From: Arctopsyche grandis
Lineage: Eukaryota > Arthropoda > Insecta > Trichoptera > Hydropsychidae
DNA length: 64,000 nucleotides
Reading direction: 5' to 3'
Assembly: GCF_051622035.1 (NCBI RefSeq)
Contig: NC_135359.1
Coordinates: 24,710,001 to 24,774,000 of the forward strand
Each line of letters begins with the position of its first letter. Within the stretch, counting starts at the first letter, position 1. Made by a program: the position numbers and the translations under genes. Below, piece after piece: positions 12,880-25,550 of this stretch. The notes beneath the pieces were generated by a model that saw only the letters and a program-made list of their open reading frames with translations, did not search any database and was not told the origin of the DNA.

Positions 12880-14200
12880 ATTCTGTATTAAATGTACATA
12901 CATATGGACATGTAATACATAAATCTGCAAAAAATATAAATCTGCAAATCATTGAAATGGAAATGTATACAATTAAAATTATTATAATAATGATCAGAAT
13001 CATAAAAAAAAAAACAAAACAAAAAAGTTACACAATTGAATCAAGTTTTATTGGTAAAACCTTTTATTACTAGTGTTGTGCCCGATGGAATATCATCGCT
13101 TGGTTTATGGCATATCAAGTTATTAAATAAAAACAATTTTAAAGAAATGTGTCGGTCCTCACGCAGTCGTATTTTTACAAACCTCCTTTATTTTCAAATA
13201 TATAGAAGTTTTTTGTTGAGTTACTATTATGTTCGTACGTTTTGTTGGCGGGGTTTAACCGTGACGTACATATGTATATCGAATCGAAAAAACTATTAGC
13301 GAGCGTTATCTTGATTTGTCATCCTCATTTTGAACTAAATGTGTCACGACAAGGTACGTTAATACGGTTAATATTTTAAATATTTACAAATTGTTAAATC
13401 TTTTGATCAATTTGAGCCCCAAAATTATTTGTGCAACCGTACTTCATATGCGCTTTTGAAGTACATACTAGTACAAATTCAAATTAACAAATCGAAAAGC
13501 TAAATATATTTTATTCGTTTCACTTGCTAGTTAATTTTGACACAGGTTTCAAACAACACAATTTCTATCAAAAAAAAAAAAAGTCGTGTAAGGGTGCGCG
13601 CACGTGAAAAAATGCCTTTCGTTTCCCCTGTAAGAAATTCGCCCACCCCCACACTCATCCCAGTTCCGGGAAAGCGTTTTTCTCTCGCGCCACTTATTCC
13701 CGGTTGAACAATATGGTGACAAACGGTCTCCCCCGGGATAGACGGCGTTAAAAAACACATTCTTGTATTCCCCCAACGTTGGTATAATTATTTCCAGACG
13801 TGTTGCCATTCACCAAGGCGTACCGGTATAATTGACATTCCATTCAAATATATTGTGAGATATTGGGAACGAGACTATAAAGTCTCCATAAGCACCGAAC
13901 GTATAGACATCCATCTATCTACATATCTATAAAACGGACAAGACATTCTTATTACATATTATATTATATATATTTATACACATCGCATTTTCCATCAGTA
14001 TTAATATGTAATTTTACAGTATTCTTCTCCATACAATAATTTTACAGTATCCTATAAATTACATACCCAAGCATTAAATATTCGAAAAAACATGCCCATA
14101 CAGACAAATTTGATGTATCGTATTAAATGTATATACTCAATGGCACAGATTACCTAAACGGAATCTGCTTTAGATCATCGACTTTAGACAGTCTTTAATT
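12880..14200. other. intergenic, with GC-richer patch at 13600-13810
   Basis: No supported gene. The patch at 13600-13810 has CpG-containing sequence unlike its surroundings. Open frames in it lack any known domain and conflict on the two strands. Confidence 0.4.
13070..13310 (-). mobile_element. Helitron-like 3' end
   Basis: On the minus strand the sequence ends in a short hairpin (CGATG...CATCG), then GGGCACAACACTAG followed by T. This is the CTRR|T terminus with a preceding stem expected of Helitrons. The same terminal string is seen at 45813. The 5' end was not identified; the extent to 13310 is a guess from base composition. Confidence 0.5.
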
Positions 14201-14204
14201 AATA

Positions 14205-14420
14205 TTTATTTATTTAATTATAGTTAGTTTTGGACCATTGCGGCATTACAGGAAGAACCTAATGCGCCACAATGGCCTACATTTGATAAAGAAAAACATA
14301 AAATAAAAAGCAAAAATGCAAAGGCTAAAGATAAAATGAAAAATAAAAATAATACATAAGAAAAAATAAATAAAAAATAGACAAAGGTGTAAAAATCAAA
14401 TAAATAAAGTCCTCAAATCC
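14205..14420 (-). mobile_element. LINE 3' tail, minus orientation
   Basis: It starts with a TTTATTTATTTAATTA tail. This is followed by TTTGGACCATTGCGGCATT and AATGCGCCACAATGG, the reverse complement of the block at 41645-41710 (CATTGTGGCGCATTAGGTTC). That makes the two an opposite-orientation pair of 3' ends of one non-LTR family. No coding part is retained here. Confidence 0.55.
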
Positions 14421-14494
14421 TATTCTTAGTTTCACAATGAACAAAAAAGAAATAGTACCTAAAAATATATGTACATACATACATACGGATATTA

Positions 14495-14720
14495 TATATT
14501 AGATGTATTATGAGCATTTATAATGATTGTAAATAATTTTTGAGCTCTTTTTCCTATTATGCTGTACATTAACATTAGAATATTATGTATAATACTATGA
14601 TTACTAACAAATTAAAATTAAAATTGTATGATAGAAAATGATCAGTAGATCAGTAGCTATTAAAATAGATATAAGATGTGTTGTGAACACAATTTCGTAA
14701 TAATAAAAAGCATTAAAAAA
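14495..14720 (+). mobile_element. Jockey-type LINE 3' UTR copy
   Basis: This stretch is the reverse complement of 45003-45215 with high identity; shared strings include TGCTGTACATTAACATTAGA and GATCAGTAGCTATTAAAATA. The 45-kb copy lies directly downstream of a recognisable reverse-transcriptase C-terminus, so this copy is interpreted as the 3' UTR of the same element, here without coding sequence. Confidence 0.65.
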
Positions 14721-14799
14721 TCAAAATATACTCAATGGATACTGTTATTTGATACACGAATTTATCTAGATACATATAAACCAAATGTAAAACATTTTA

Positions 14800-15480
14800 A
14801 GTGTGTGCTTATTTCCCGCGAGTGGGTCAGGGTCGGTACATTAGCTCGGTCGCTCAAGTGGAAAGAGGATCTCTAAACAAAATGATCACTCTTAAAGGGG
14901 GTAACCCTCGTGAAATGAACCCTCAGCAAGCGATGTAAAAAAAACTAACCCTCTCGAGATCGCTATCTGGGGAGGAAACGCGGGGATCAAAGATCCATTT
15001 AAAAGAATTGATTTGGTAGTCGCGTCAAAACCACAGAACAGACGATTGCATCGTACGCGTGCGAACTACCATTACAAATGCGATAATTGCATTTTTCTCC
15101 ATAGGTGCATATTAGATAGAGGCGAAATTTAAATGCAATTATGTATGTATACTCACTGAATTCATTTTCTTTGAACAATTGTTGCGATTGATCGGATGGT
15201 GGATGGGATCAGATATCGATTGTGTCAAGATCAAGATCGTTCCTCCTAAGCCGAATTCGACAATGTTGAAATCGCGAATTGGAACTTAAAGTTTAACAGC
15301 CATGGTGGGTGGCAACCCCTTGTTCTGTAAGGAGAAAAGCTCACACCCCCGGCCAGCAGCAGCCCCCAGCGACTCATTTCACACCCGACTGCAAACAAAC
15401 AAACTCTAATGGGAAACACCCCCATCAACAGAGAGAGCTCAGAAATATCGCATTTAAATAACAATTTAATTTGTGTATTT
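14800..15480. other. GC-richer non-coding segment
   Basis: Contains less microsatellite DNA than its surroundings and strings such as AATGCGATAATTGCATTTTT. Short frames here show no domain. It could be a regulatory element or old transposon DNA. Confidence 0.25.
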
Positions 15481-15802
15481 ATTTCAAATTAATTACGTAA
15501 TAGTTGACGGTGGACTTGATTTTAAACGAAAATTTTAATTGTTCGTCATTAGGTAATAATGAGATTGTAAAACCGTCTGATGATGCTGTAAAGCTATCTG
15601 ATACGAAATTAACGACATTACTAAGATTGATTACCCTCATAAATATGCTTCTTCTCCTTGCCACCTGCTCACTACCAAATTTACATCTTCTATTATTTTT
15701 GTACACTTTTATATATTTTTTTATATACATATGTGCCATGACAAGATTTACCCCAAGATGACGCATTTGGTCAGATTATTTTTCTACATTTTTCAAACAT
15801 AC

Positions 15803-15965
15803 AATACAATAGAGACATCTATGGACAATCGACAAAAATTTGAATACACAGTAAATCTGCGAGAAATGCATTATGTAGGCAGCATTTTATAAGATTGAAC
15901 AAACTTGAGATGCTAATAACTCGGATTTGCGAGAAACTGAGGGTGAAGATACTGATTTATTATTA
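15803..15965 (-). repeat. partial SINE (family B) body
   Basis: It contains GAGACATCTATGG, TGCGAGAAATGCATTATGTA, GGCAGCATTT and GATGCTAATAACTCGGATTT, repeated in the same order about 275 bp further on. It lacks the tRNA-like head. It was presumably a separate insertion or a partial tandem duplication of the neighbouring SINE. Confidence 0.65.
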
Positions 15966-16077
15966 ACACAAAAAACAAATAATGGATCTAGTGAATATTT
16001 GGTAGGTATTGAAAAAAATATTATGCTTAAAAAACACACTTTTAAACTTTCATATGATAATGCATGTAAATACATAG

Positions 16078-16392
16078 AATACAAATAGAGACATCTATGG
16101 AAAAACAACAAATTTTTGACACAGCCAATTTGCGAGAAATACATTATGTAGGCAGCATTTATAGCATTCAACAAATTCGATATGCTAATAACCCAAATTT
16201 GCGAGAAACTGGGGGGGAGGATACCGATTTATCGGATACCTCATAACAATTTTGCTATAAAAATTAAAAAGTTCTAGACGGTTGATCTTTGTTTTAATAA
16301 CCAAATAATCTCGCTAGCAGCGTATTTGGCCAGGACTTGAACCCAAGACCTCTCTACTGGTATGCAATAGCTCTACTAGTGAAATGCGCTTT
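16078..16392 (-). mobile_element. tRNA-derived SINE (family B), with head
   Basis: On the minus strand the head has an A-box-like TAGTAGAGCTATTGCATACC and a B-box-like GGGTTCAAGTCC (plus strand GGACTTGAACCC at about 16333). The body follows, carrying GATGCTAATAAC-type and GAGACATCTATGG blocks. It closely matches the plus-strand copy at 18524. Confidence 0.75.
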
Positions 16393-16443
16393 GGTTATAA
16401 AGGTTTTATGAAAAAAAGCATGATCTACATACATAGAAAAATC

Positions 16444-16670
16444 TGTGACCGGAAAAATGCATCAGTGATAGTTGCACTCTCGAGACATCCAAACTTTCAA
16501 AGATGCTCAAGGAGAACTAACGCAATAGAATTTCACAAAAAAGCATCAAGTTGTATTTGTCCGAGGGCGCTAACCTTTTTTTGTGGAATTCTATTGCGTA
16601 AGTTCTTTTTGAGAGCCTTTGAAAATTAGGACTTTAGTTCAGTGCAATTTAGTGCATCTTTCCGGGAATC
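16444..16670. mobile_element. hAT-like MITE, copy 1, with 8-bp target duplication
   Basis: The ends TGTGACCGGAAAAATGCA and TGCATCTTTCCGGGAATC are imperfect inverted repeats. GAAAAATC flanks both sides (16436-16443 and 16671-16678). An internal inverted pair, ACGCAATAGAATTTCACAAA and its complement near 16577-16599, forms a second stem. An inverted copy lies at 39781-40014. There is no coding capacity. Confidence 0.75.
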
Positions 16671-16689
16671 GAAAAATCACAGTTGGAAT

Positions 16690-18520
16690 CTAGGCTTAAA
16701 TATTACGGCATGTAATTGAATACAATGCCTGCTTTCATTGTAAATGCTAATGTGCATTTGAAGAATTGGTACGTGCATCAAATCACGATTTATCAATGTG
16801 CATAGTAAATTTATACGATGATTAATTGTACAAATTGCAACGGGGCGATGCGCGTTCTTTGCGAATTATGTACATTAATGTTAAAAATTAAACGTTTATT
16901 TGCTCGTCATATATTGGAATAATGTTTTTGAAGCACTCGAGATGTTCACTCTTAATTATCAAAACAATTTTCCTCGTAAATTTTTCTTACGTGGAGTGCT
17001 TCCACTCTGTTGACTTTCGAAATGCGATTAATCGATATTTTAATGATTTTTGTTCTTTTTAATATTGCTAATAAATTTTATATATTCCATGTACAAAACG
17101 TCTGTGTGCTTTCTAATTGGTTCGGTTATTCCGCAAGAGTGGATAGCCTTCGAGTACAAACAAGTCAAGACGTTCGTCGTTCGCTTGTATCAGTAGCAAG
17201 CTGTGGTTTAGTGATTCACTTTGTTGTCGGTACGCTTCGGAAAACTTGAATCTTCACCACCACGGGGCAAACGGAAGTTTAAGATGTTGGCTTTGACCCG
17301 ACTCCATTTATTTTAATACAAAATTTCAAAGAAACCCTCCCCAAACTGTATATATAGATATCTATGTACGATTATGTATGCTTGTTTGTCACCAATACTA
17401 TCTACATTTTTTATTGACCTAACTAAAGCTTGAAAGGCATATTTTCCATATATCTTTTGATAATATTAATATATGTACATATATTTTCATAGGTTCGGTG
17501 ATTACACTGTTCGACAAATGACGACTTTTTTTTCGTTCAGAGACGAATTATGCCTTTCCTTATAGATCTATGCCCAGTGAACATGAATCTGGTAATAAAA
17601 AATATTGATTGGCTTGAGATTCGGAGATAGATGGGTTTTTTAAATCGCGCGATTTTTCTATATCTTGGTGTTGTTCGGTCGATGTCTCAAAATATGTCAA
17701 TTTCCTGTTCAAAATGAATATTGGAAACTATAGTCGGGTATTTTATCTTTCATTTGTAGTATTTTTCAGCTTTCAAATCTCTCCAAAGTAGTCGTCCAGT
17801 TCAAATCAAAAGTCAAACGTAGGTATTTTCAATTGGGATTTTTTTCCCACTGTTAATACTATTTTATATCGGGTATTTTCTATTGAAAAATGTTTATTGG
17901 GATAGTGTTCTGGCCACACTGTTTTTTTGTTTTCGTTTAAAAGTGTTAATTCGAAGTGTGCTGAATTTTAAATCGGTTAAATTGCGAGCTAAAAGCTCGT
18001 ACTTGTATTAACACGAATATGAATTGAATTAATAGGGATAATATATTTAATTGTCTTTATATGAGAATTAAATAAAATTCCACTTAGAAAAATCATATTT
18101 CGACTATTCTTGTGGATTAATATCAAATGTGTCAAACATTCCGTATTCGTGATTTTCATGGCAAAAATTGTCTTTTGGGCGATCGCAATGTGACTAATAA
18201 TCCAATTACCATTTTCATAATGTATGATTCAAATTGAAAATTTAGCATATCTATGATTTACATGATATGTCGTAGCAATATTTACCACCCAATAAAAACA
18301 TTTACATACATACATATATGCATATCTTTAAACAATATCTACTTGTTCAAAGGCACTGAGAAAGAATATGAAATTTTACATGTAACTTTTCATATTTCGA
18401 TATTATGCAGCTTTTTGCTCAAAATCTCGTTAATGCCATATTTTTATGTCAAAATCGGATTTTCAAATCATCTGTTTGTATTTTTTTTTTCATTTGATTG
18501 ATATATTTGCCACGCTTCCC
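16690..18520. other. intergenic, nothing recognised
   Basis: Mostly AT-rich DNA with scattered microsatellite. The stretch 17100-17290 is somewhat GC-richer and contains a TATCAGTAG initiator-like string, but no DPE at the correct spacing and no long reading frame were seen. Confidence 0.4.
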
Positions 18521-18523
18521 ATA

Positions 18524-18850
18524 GCGTAATGCACTGGTAGAGCTATTGCATACCAGTATATATAGGTCGTGGGTTCAAGCTCCGGCTAAATACGCTGCTC
18601 GCGAGGCTTTGTGCTTATTAAAACACAGATCGACCGTCTCCTGTTAGAAATTTCCAGAATTTTCAGCTAATTGTTTTGAAGGATCCAATAAATCGGTATC
18701 CACCCCCTCAGTTTCTTGCGAATTCGAGTTATTAGCATCTCGAATTTGTTGAATCTTCTAAATGCTACCTACATAATGTATTCTTCGCAAATTTTATGTG
18801 TCAAAAATTTGCTATTTTTCCATAGATGTCTATTTATTCTCTTTATACGT
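18524..18850 (+). mobile_element. tRNA-derived SINE (family B), plus strand
   Basis: It starts with TAGCGTAATGCACTGGTAGA and has the B-box-like GGGTTCAAGCTCC at 18571-18583. The body has GATCGACCGTCTCCTGTTAG, GAGTTATTAGCATCTCGAAT and CCATAGATGTC, the reverse complement of blocks at 16078-16392. Confidence 0.8.
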
Positions 18851-19104
18851 ACATATGTACTGTTATGTTTGAAAAAAATTTAGTACTTATATACATACGT
18901 ACGAAAATAATCCAACCAATAATCGCCTTAGGGTAATTCCTATCATAGCACATAATATGATATATATACATATGTATGTATGTATGTATGTACGTATATT
19001 ATGTATCATCATATGAAAGTTTAAAAGTATGTTTATTTAGCTTGAGATTTTTTCGATAACTACCAAATATTCATTAGATCCAATATTTACTTTATTTATA
19101 TATG

Positions 19105-19235
19105 TACGTAGTAACCATAGATGAAGTTTTGTGATCATGCAAAAATTCTAACTCGAGATTTTAACTGATTCAAACTCAGAATCGATCACTGATCACGTTT
19201 TCATGATCCAGAAAAAAATGAGTGTGTGTTATTTT
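19105..19235. repeat. inverted copy of the 9.6-kb dispersed repeat
   Basis: GATGAAGTTTTGTGATCATG, CTCAGAATCGATCACTGATC and ACGTTTTCATGATC are the reverse complements of blocks at 9638-9750. Only the terminal 130 bp are shared. Confidence 0.7.
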
Positions 19236-19239
19236 TGTA

Positions 19240-21970
19240 TTAATATTTTTTTTATTTGTTTGAATAGTATCCTCTTTTAGTTACTTCATAAATAAATGAT
19301 AATACTAATAAGAAAAATGAAGTAGCATTCAAAGGTTGAATTATACATAAGTACCACTTTAAGACATACAATGTAGTTCCATTGTCATAAGCACGCAATT
19401 TAAATGTTTGTATTATTTTAGCACTTGAGTAGGAAGTAGGTATATGATACACAATTGTGTCTTTTAACTCTCATATAATACATTGATAGATTATTTCTCA
19501 TTAAACATTGGTAATTGTGTGTTTTATGCAATTCGACACTCATAATTCCAATACTGTCAGTATACATATGCGAATCAATATATCATAATAGACAATTTTA
19601 AGTATGTTTTATAATTGAAAGCAATAATTATGCGCGCGTATAAATAAAGAGAGAATTCCATTGGTATATATTTAAGAACAAAGTAAAAAAAACTTTTATT
19701 TCGCGAAGAAAAGACTAACCGCCATTACAAGCTCAACAAGAAGACGTGGATACACAAAGCTACGACGGCTGCTCTACATTATAAGGACTACGATCGTATA
19801 TTTAGATATACATATTAAAACAAGCTTTTGTTTGTAATGCTAAATCAGTGGTTCGAATGTATTTCACGTTTCGTAAATTAAATCCAGTATGTATATATGT
19901 AAATTGTTTTGATTGTATTTGGCGGTAGTGAGTGCCGATAGGTGAGATGAAAGAAATGTGCTATGCGCCAATATTAATTAAACGACCGATATATTAAGAA
20001 ATATATTAAGCAAACGCGATGATATTAATAATGGTATATTAAATTAGACAAATTAAAATTTAGAGATAATTTATTCCGGCATTTCGCCCGGTGGGGAAGC
20101 TTTAACTTTGTCCTCCAGAAAGCAAAGTGTGCGAGTGTAGACGCGACAGGGCCATAGCTACCGCTCACAAAGGGATATCTCTTATTCTTGTCGCTCTGGT
20201 GTCTTTTATCAACACAATATGTCCTTTGAAGGTTGGAAATTGTTTTAACTTACGACGGCCGGTTCCAGGTTCATAACTTGACAAGTGTGTGCACTCCATC
20301 CCCACCGGAGAACAGTTCCACGAAGTGAAAGAGCTGAAAACTTGTTAGATAGGTACACACGTACATGTCTGAGAAGGTATAGTCTCGAGATTAAATTTTC
20401 TCTAAAAACATAATAACCTACAAGTGAAGTAAACATATATAAGAGAGATAAAGAGAGCCCATAATACAAATTTTATAAAATATAGAGTGGAAAATGAAAA
20501 AGTTATAGGCTTTAAAAACAATTAAAATCTGACATAGCAAAATGGCAAAAAAAGAAAAAACGATCGGAAAAGTGTAGATAAATATAAATACGGCAAAAGG
20601 ACGTCACCGAGAACGATAATGGAGTATTTTCAAACGTGTCTATTACGATTATTTTTCACCATCGTAATAGCGGATTTGATTTCCTCACATATTGATGAGC
20701 AAAATGGCAAAGTTTGAAAACGATCTGATAAGAACCCAAGAAAAAATCAGAAGCGAGCTAAGAAGTGGCTAGTAAAAATAAAACGACATGCCTTTTTTTT
20801 ACACAAAAATATAACATTTTAAATGTAGGTCACTCAATTTCACTCAATTGATGTCTTGACATTATTTGATTTTGTCAAGATTTATCGAACAAGTAAAGGT
20901 TGTTTACAAACTTGTATTTGATTTATTTATTTTTTAAAGACAGAAACAAACAGCATTACAACCGACATGGCATAACATTGATACCAAAAAAGCTTCTAAA
21001 TATAAATTACAATAATTAAATAAAATAAAAACTAAGAAAAAAAAGCATCGAATAGTGGTAGATATGGGATATATGCGATACGAATAATAATACTGATCAA
21101 GTAATTAATATACATTTAAAGCTAGAAAGGTAATGATAAAATGGATCAATATGAGGGATATATTGTTAAGAGTTGCAAGATCTATATAAAAAGGAATTAG
21201 AGAAACAGTTGATAGAACAGTGATTAATGTGAAATGATGATGGATTATGAAGAGATCTGATTAGACATTGGAATAGGATCTTACTTAATAAATAAAGACT
21301 ATCGATTATATAATTAAAAAACTTAAACAAAACAACTTAATTCATAAATTTTCCTCCTAGATTCTAAGGAAATGAAACGATCATTGTGATGAAATTTATA
21401 TAAATATGTATGTATATGTACATACAATATTGTATTTACTTTATCAAAAATGAGGTACGGTAAAGGTGAAAAGTTATTTTGTGTGAATATACAGTTTTGT
21501 ATATATTATACTTGTATATTGATAGTTTATCAGATTTACATAAATAATTGTATTTATTTGGGATATTGTTATAATAAAAAAAGATGTTATCAAAATAGAT
21601 TCATTTAATGATGGTTTAATGTGATTAAAAAGTAATGGTGATACAAATCATAAATTCAACATACGAGTACGAATAAATGTAATGTAAAAGAAACAAATAA
21701 TTATTGAAAATAGCATTAATAAAAAGAAGACTAATCTTATAAGGTTTTCCAAAAGCTTTATGCTTCACATTGTCTAATTAATGTGTAATATAAATTAAAC
21801 AAGTAATTATACAAGTAAACAATGACTTGAAATTTAAAAAAAAACCTAGATATGTTATGTACATATGTAAATATAATACTTAAATGTTATGATATAAAAT
21901 AATAAATAAACGTAAGACAATGTTACGGTCCGAATATTTTTATATTTTTTATGCTCACATACATACATAC
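19240..21970. other. intergenic; possible LINE tail at 20920-21060
   Basis: No supported gene. TATAAATA at about 19639 is followed by moderately GC-rich DNA to 20470; this could be an old LTR or promoter, but no primer-binding site or matching second LTR was seen. At 20925 an ATTTATTTATTTTTTAAAGA string resembles a reverse-oriented LINE tail. Confidence 0.35.
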
Positions 21971-21975
21971 ATATG

Positions 21976-22560
21976 TATATCATCATCATCATCATCGTCA
22001 TCATCTACAGCCGCTCAACATCCACTGCTGGATGAAAGCCTCTCCAACATGCTTCCACTCGTCTCTCTTTTGCGCAACTCTCGTCCATCTCACCCCACAC
22101 ATTTTCCTAATTTCGTCTCCCCATCTTCCCTGCGGTCTTCCTTTTACCCGTTTACACTCTCTCGGGTACCATTCTAGCACTTATTTTGTCCAAATTTCAT
22201 CCATTCTTCTAGTTACGTGGCCCGCCTATGGTCACATCAATTTCTTTATTCTATCCACTATGTCCACTACCCTTGTCATATTTTTCGCCCACGTATTCCA
22301 CTTCCTGTATTTTTTGTTATGCCGAACATACAGCGTTCCATACTTTTGTGAGTGTATTGGATTTTGTGTAGCCTCTTGGCGTTCAATGTCTAAGTTTCAC
22401 ATCCATACGACATCACTGGCGAAATGCATTGATCGAAGATCTTTTTCTTCAGGCAGAGTGGCATTTTTGATTTAAAAACAACATTCATTCGTCCAAATGC
22501 ACTCCATCCTAATTTCATACGTCTCTATATTTATTTTTCTTTACTTTACTACCGGACATG
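21976..22560 (-). mobile_element. RTE-like non-LTR retrotransposon 3' fragment
   Basis: The plus strand starts with (ATC)n, which is the (GAT)n 3' tail on the minus strand. Next come CATCCACTGCTGGATGAAAG and a region matching three other fragments at 40240, 41712 and 55560. Reading the minus strand of those copies gives the WAGHV-x-R ... DERWTKEVLEWYP block seen at the C-terminus of insect RTE-type endonuclease-reverse transcriptases. It is 5'-truncated and frameshifted. Confidence 0.7.
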
Positions 22561-22569
22561 TCTTTTATT

Positions 22570-24425
22570 TGAACATATGTAAATGTATGTAGAAATATAT
22601 TTCTGATATTTAGTAAGTAGTATGCAACATTGTCGCATACTCAGACGAGTTTGATTCAATCGGGTAGTCTTGCGTGCAAAAATGTATACATATTTGTTTC
22701 TAGCAGATATATTGTATTTGCAAAGACAGATTTAAAAATACTTTTAACGACGTTTTAATATACCATCTCATTAATAAATAACCAATAACCCTTTGCGCCA
22801 GACGCCATCAGCGTTTTCCCGGACGGACGAAAGACTCTCGAATATCTTTTTCTATGTGAAAAAAGTGGATCATTTGACGACGAGTGCATTTTATTGCCTC
22901 AAAAAGAAAACATCGTATTGTCGATAATGTCTCTTAAATAGCGCCCCATAAAAAGTGCAAGACTCTGTTTAATGTGAGCCTCCCCTTTCGAATTAGCACA
23001 CAATATGTATACTACATATAATGCTAAGACAAAAATCAATTGAATATTTTTCACAATTTTTTAAATGTCTTATATATTTTTTAAATATCTTAATTCAATA
23101 TAATTCACCATATTCATTGTATGCTTATATGCATATTATTATATAAATATGTATTTGAAATAAAAAGCTCAAATTTATTGGGCTCCGCCCACAGATTTGA
23201 TTTATGCTCCAAAGGGCGACTTAAAACAAGAAGCTTACAATAGTATCTGGGTGAAAAGAGTGGGTATAGGGTTATAAGAAATATTTATATTACATTTATT
23301 TTACTTGAAATATTTTTTTACTATATATATAAAATTTTAGAAATATTTCTTGAAACTTTTTTGTATGAAAGCTTTTTGATAGACGTTTTAATTTGATTGA
23401 ATACGGTTTATAAAGTAAAAATTCTAATTAATTTTGTTATAACTTTTCAATATTTATTTGTTTTATATGTACAAAAAGTATTTTATTTTTAATATAATTT
23501 ATTTTCTCAATTTTCATTGTGAAACCAATTATATTTTATAAGTTTAAAATAAACTTTTTATTTGTACGTATATAAAAATCGTATATCTAATCATTTTTTA
23601 TATATTTATGAATATTGTGAGCGATTTTTTAGTGACACTGTGTTTGCGCGAAAAAGAAAGAACAGTGTAATATACGAGGAAAAGAAATACGTATTGTTTC
23701 GGATGTCATTGTCACATTTGAACCAAAACTTATGGCAAAAATATTTCTCTTCTATCGATTCGCATTTTTATCATATACACATATGTATATAGGCAGTAGT
23801 AATTCCTTATTCTAAGGCTGCGTATATTCAATGGTACATGGAAAAATTACTCAACAGGAAAATGTTGTTAAATTATGCATATTTGCTTTGGCACGAAAAT
23901 GAAATAGTACGTGTGTCATTAGAATGAAACGTCAAGTGCCCATAATAATTTGATTAGGCATTCGCGTCTTCGGTAAATACTTTGATTTTCGTGCAAGTCT
24001 TAAATGTCATTAGGACATGCATCACAGTTTGGAAAGCTGTGCGTCAGCAGTATATACATATGTATATGTGCATACATATTTGTATATGTACATACATATA
24101 TGTAGTTCCCAGGTGTTTACTATTTGCGCACACATTAGTCCGACCACCACTCATGTTCGGTACATTGGAAAAAACGTCACATACTAACGTTTGACGAGTG
24201 AGATCCATCGTTATTTCAACAGTTATATCGGCTATTTCTAAATGTCTTACGAGACAAATAAATAATTAGGCAAGAGTTGACATTAAAGAATTTGCGTAAA
24301 AACAATTTGAACGCATGCACTTACTTATGCCTAATTAACGCACTTTGAACTTCAAAGTGAAATCTACACTCAAACAAAATAATTTTTCTGTTTCGTTAAT
24401 TTAATTTTATGTATACAAGTATTTT
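22570..24425. other. intergenic, nothing firm
   Basis: ATAACCCTTTGCGCCAGACG at about 22788 resembles a piggyBac-type terminus, but no partner end was found. The remainder is AT-rich with short ATGTATAT repeats. Confidence 0.35.
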
Positions 24426-24840
24426 ATTATTATTTATTTATTTATTTTTAATATACAAGTATACCACGGTGTCTTTACAGGTCACCCCAATATGACACTG
24501 TGGCCAGACAATACATAAAAGATATAAACACATAAGAAAAAATAAAACAACAATAATAAAAAAAAACAAATAAAATAAAACATTAAAAAAATTGTACATA
24601 ATAATTTAAAAATTTAAAATTGAAAAATTGAGAATTAAAAATTAAAAAATTAAAAAATTACAAATAGAAAATAATAAAAATATATATATAGTTTAAATTG
24701 AATTAAAAGTAAAAAACAGTAAAAATACGGATAGATTATCCGGTAACATATTGAAAATATCAATGTGATTACTGACCAAATTCAAACAACGTAAGACTCG
24801 AGCAATTGGTGAAAAAGCAAGAACATTAGTTCTATATATG
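24426..24840 (-). mobile_element. CR1/Jockey-type LINE 3' end, copy 1
   Basis: Minus-strand order: the tail of the ORF2 frame (about 24835-24720, LRCLNLV-type terminal block), an AT-rich 3' UTR, CACTGTGTCATATTGGGGTG, and a TAAAAATAAATAAATAA tail at 24426. It is a near-identical direct repeat of 27283-27705. Confidence 0.75.
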
Positions 24841-24848
24841 TATATTAA

Positions 24849-25110
24849 CCAGCAACGTGGTCTAGTGGTGGGTATTGATTTATTTCGTGCTTGATGTCAC
24901 GGGTTTGATTCCCACTAAGAGTCTCAGTCCCACTAAAACCAGACCTTGGTTTGTCGAGGTCGATCGTTTCTTATCACTTATCAGAATTTGCCAATTTTTC
25001 TAATTTTCATTGAAACGGTTGCTGTAAAATTGGCTTTTCTTTCCCAATTTTCTGTTGCAAACCTTGAGTTATTGTTATATAATTCAAGTAAGTGGAACTT
25101 ACATACGTTT
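24849..25110 (+). mobile_element. tRNA-SINE (family A), 3'-incomplete
   Basis: CCAGCAACGTGGTCTAGTGG head, B-box-like GGGTTTGATTCCC at 24901-24913, then the GAGGTCGATCGTTTCTTATC body. The terminal AGGAAGGCGCATTGG block is missing. Confidence 0.75.
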
Positions 25111-25227
25111 GTAGGTATGTATTCCATTTTCAATTTGCACTTAAATCCTGCACTTGATAAAATTGCTTATAACAAGTTACTTTAAAAGTCACATATAGCA
25201 TATAACAATTAATCAGAAATAATAATC

Positions 25228-25550
25228 ATAGAGACATCTATGGATTATTTTTAGATTTTTTTGTGTACAATTTTTATACATATAATAAATACGAAATTAT
25301 AGAGATATCAAATTATTATTACAAATTATACACAGGCAGATTTTTTGTGACAACAGGAATATATCTAATACCAATTATCAGGAACCGTTTCAGCAATGAT
25401 CAGATAAAATTGCCAAACTCTGATAGAGAAACGATCAATTTGGAGTCACAAAACCCCCAAATCTAACCAGCAGATTTGGCGAGGACTCGAACCTTTGACC
25501 TCAGTGGTGCTAAATATATACGCTACCATTAAGCCAAACTGCTGGCTATG
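25228..25550 (-). mobile_element. tRNA-SINE (family A), minus strand
   Basis: From 3' to 5' on the plus strand: GAGACATCTATGG, GAGAAACGATCAATTTGGAG, and the B-box complement GACTCGAACC at about 25484. The head complement follows, ending AAGCCAAACTGCTGGC. Together with the plus-strand copy just upstream it forms a head-out inverted SINE pair. Confidence 0.75.

Noticed and set aside
19634..20110. LTR of a retrotransposon or a TATA promoter
   Set aside because: TATAAATA is present, but no second LTR, primer-binding site or downstream coding region was found.
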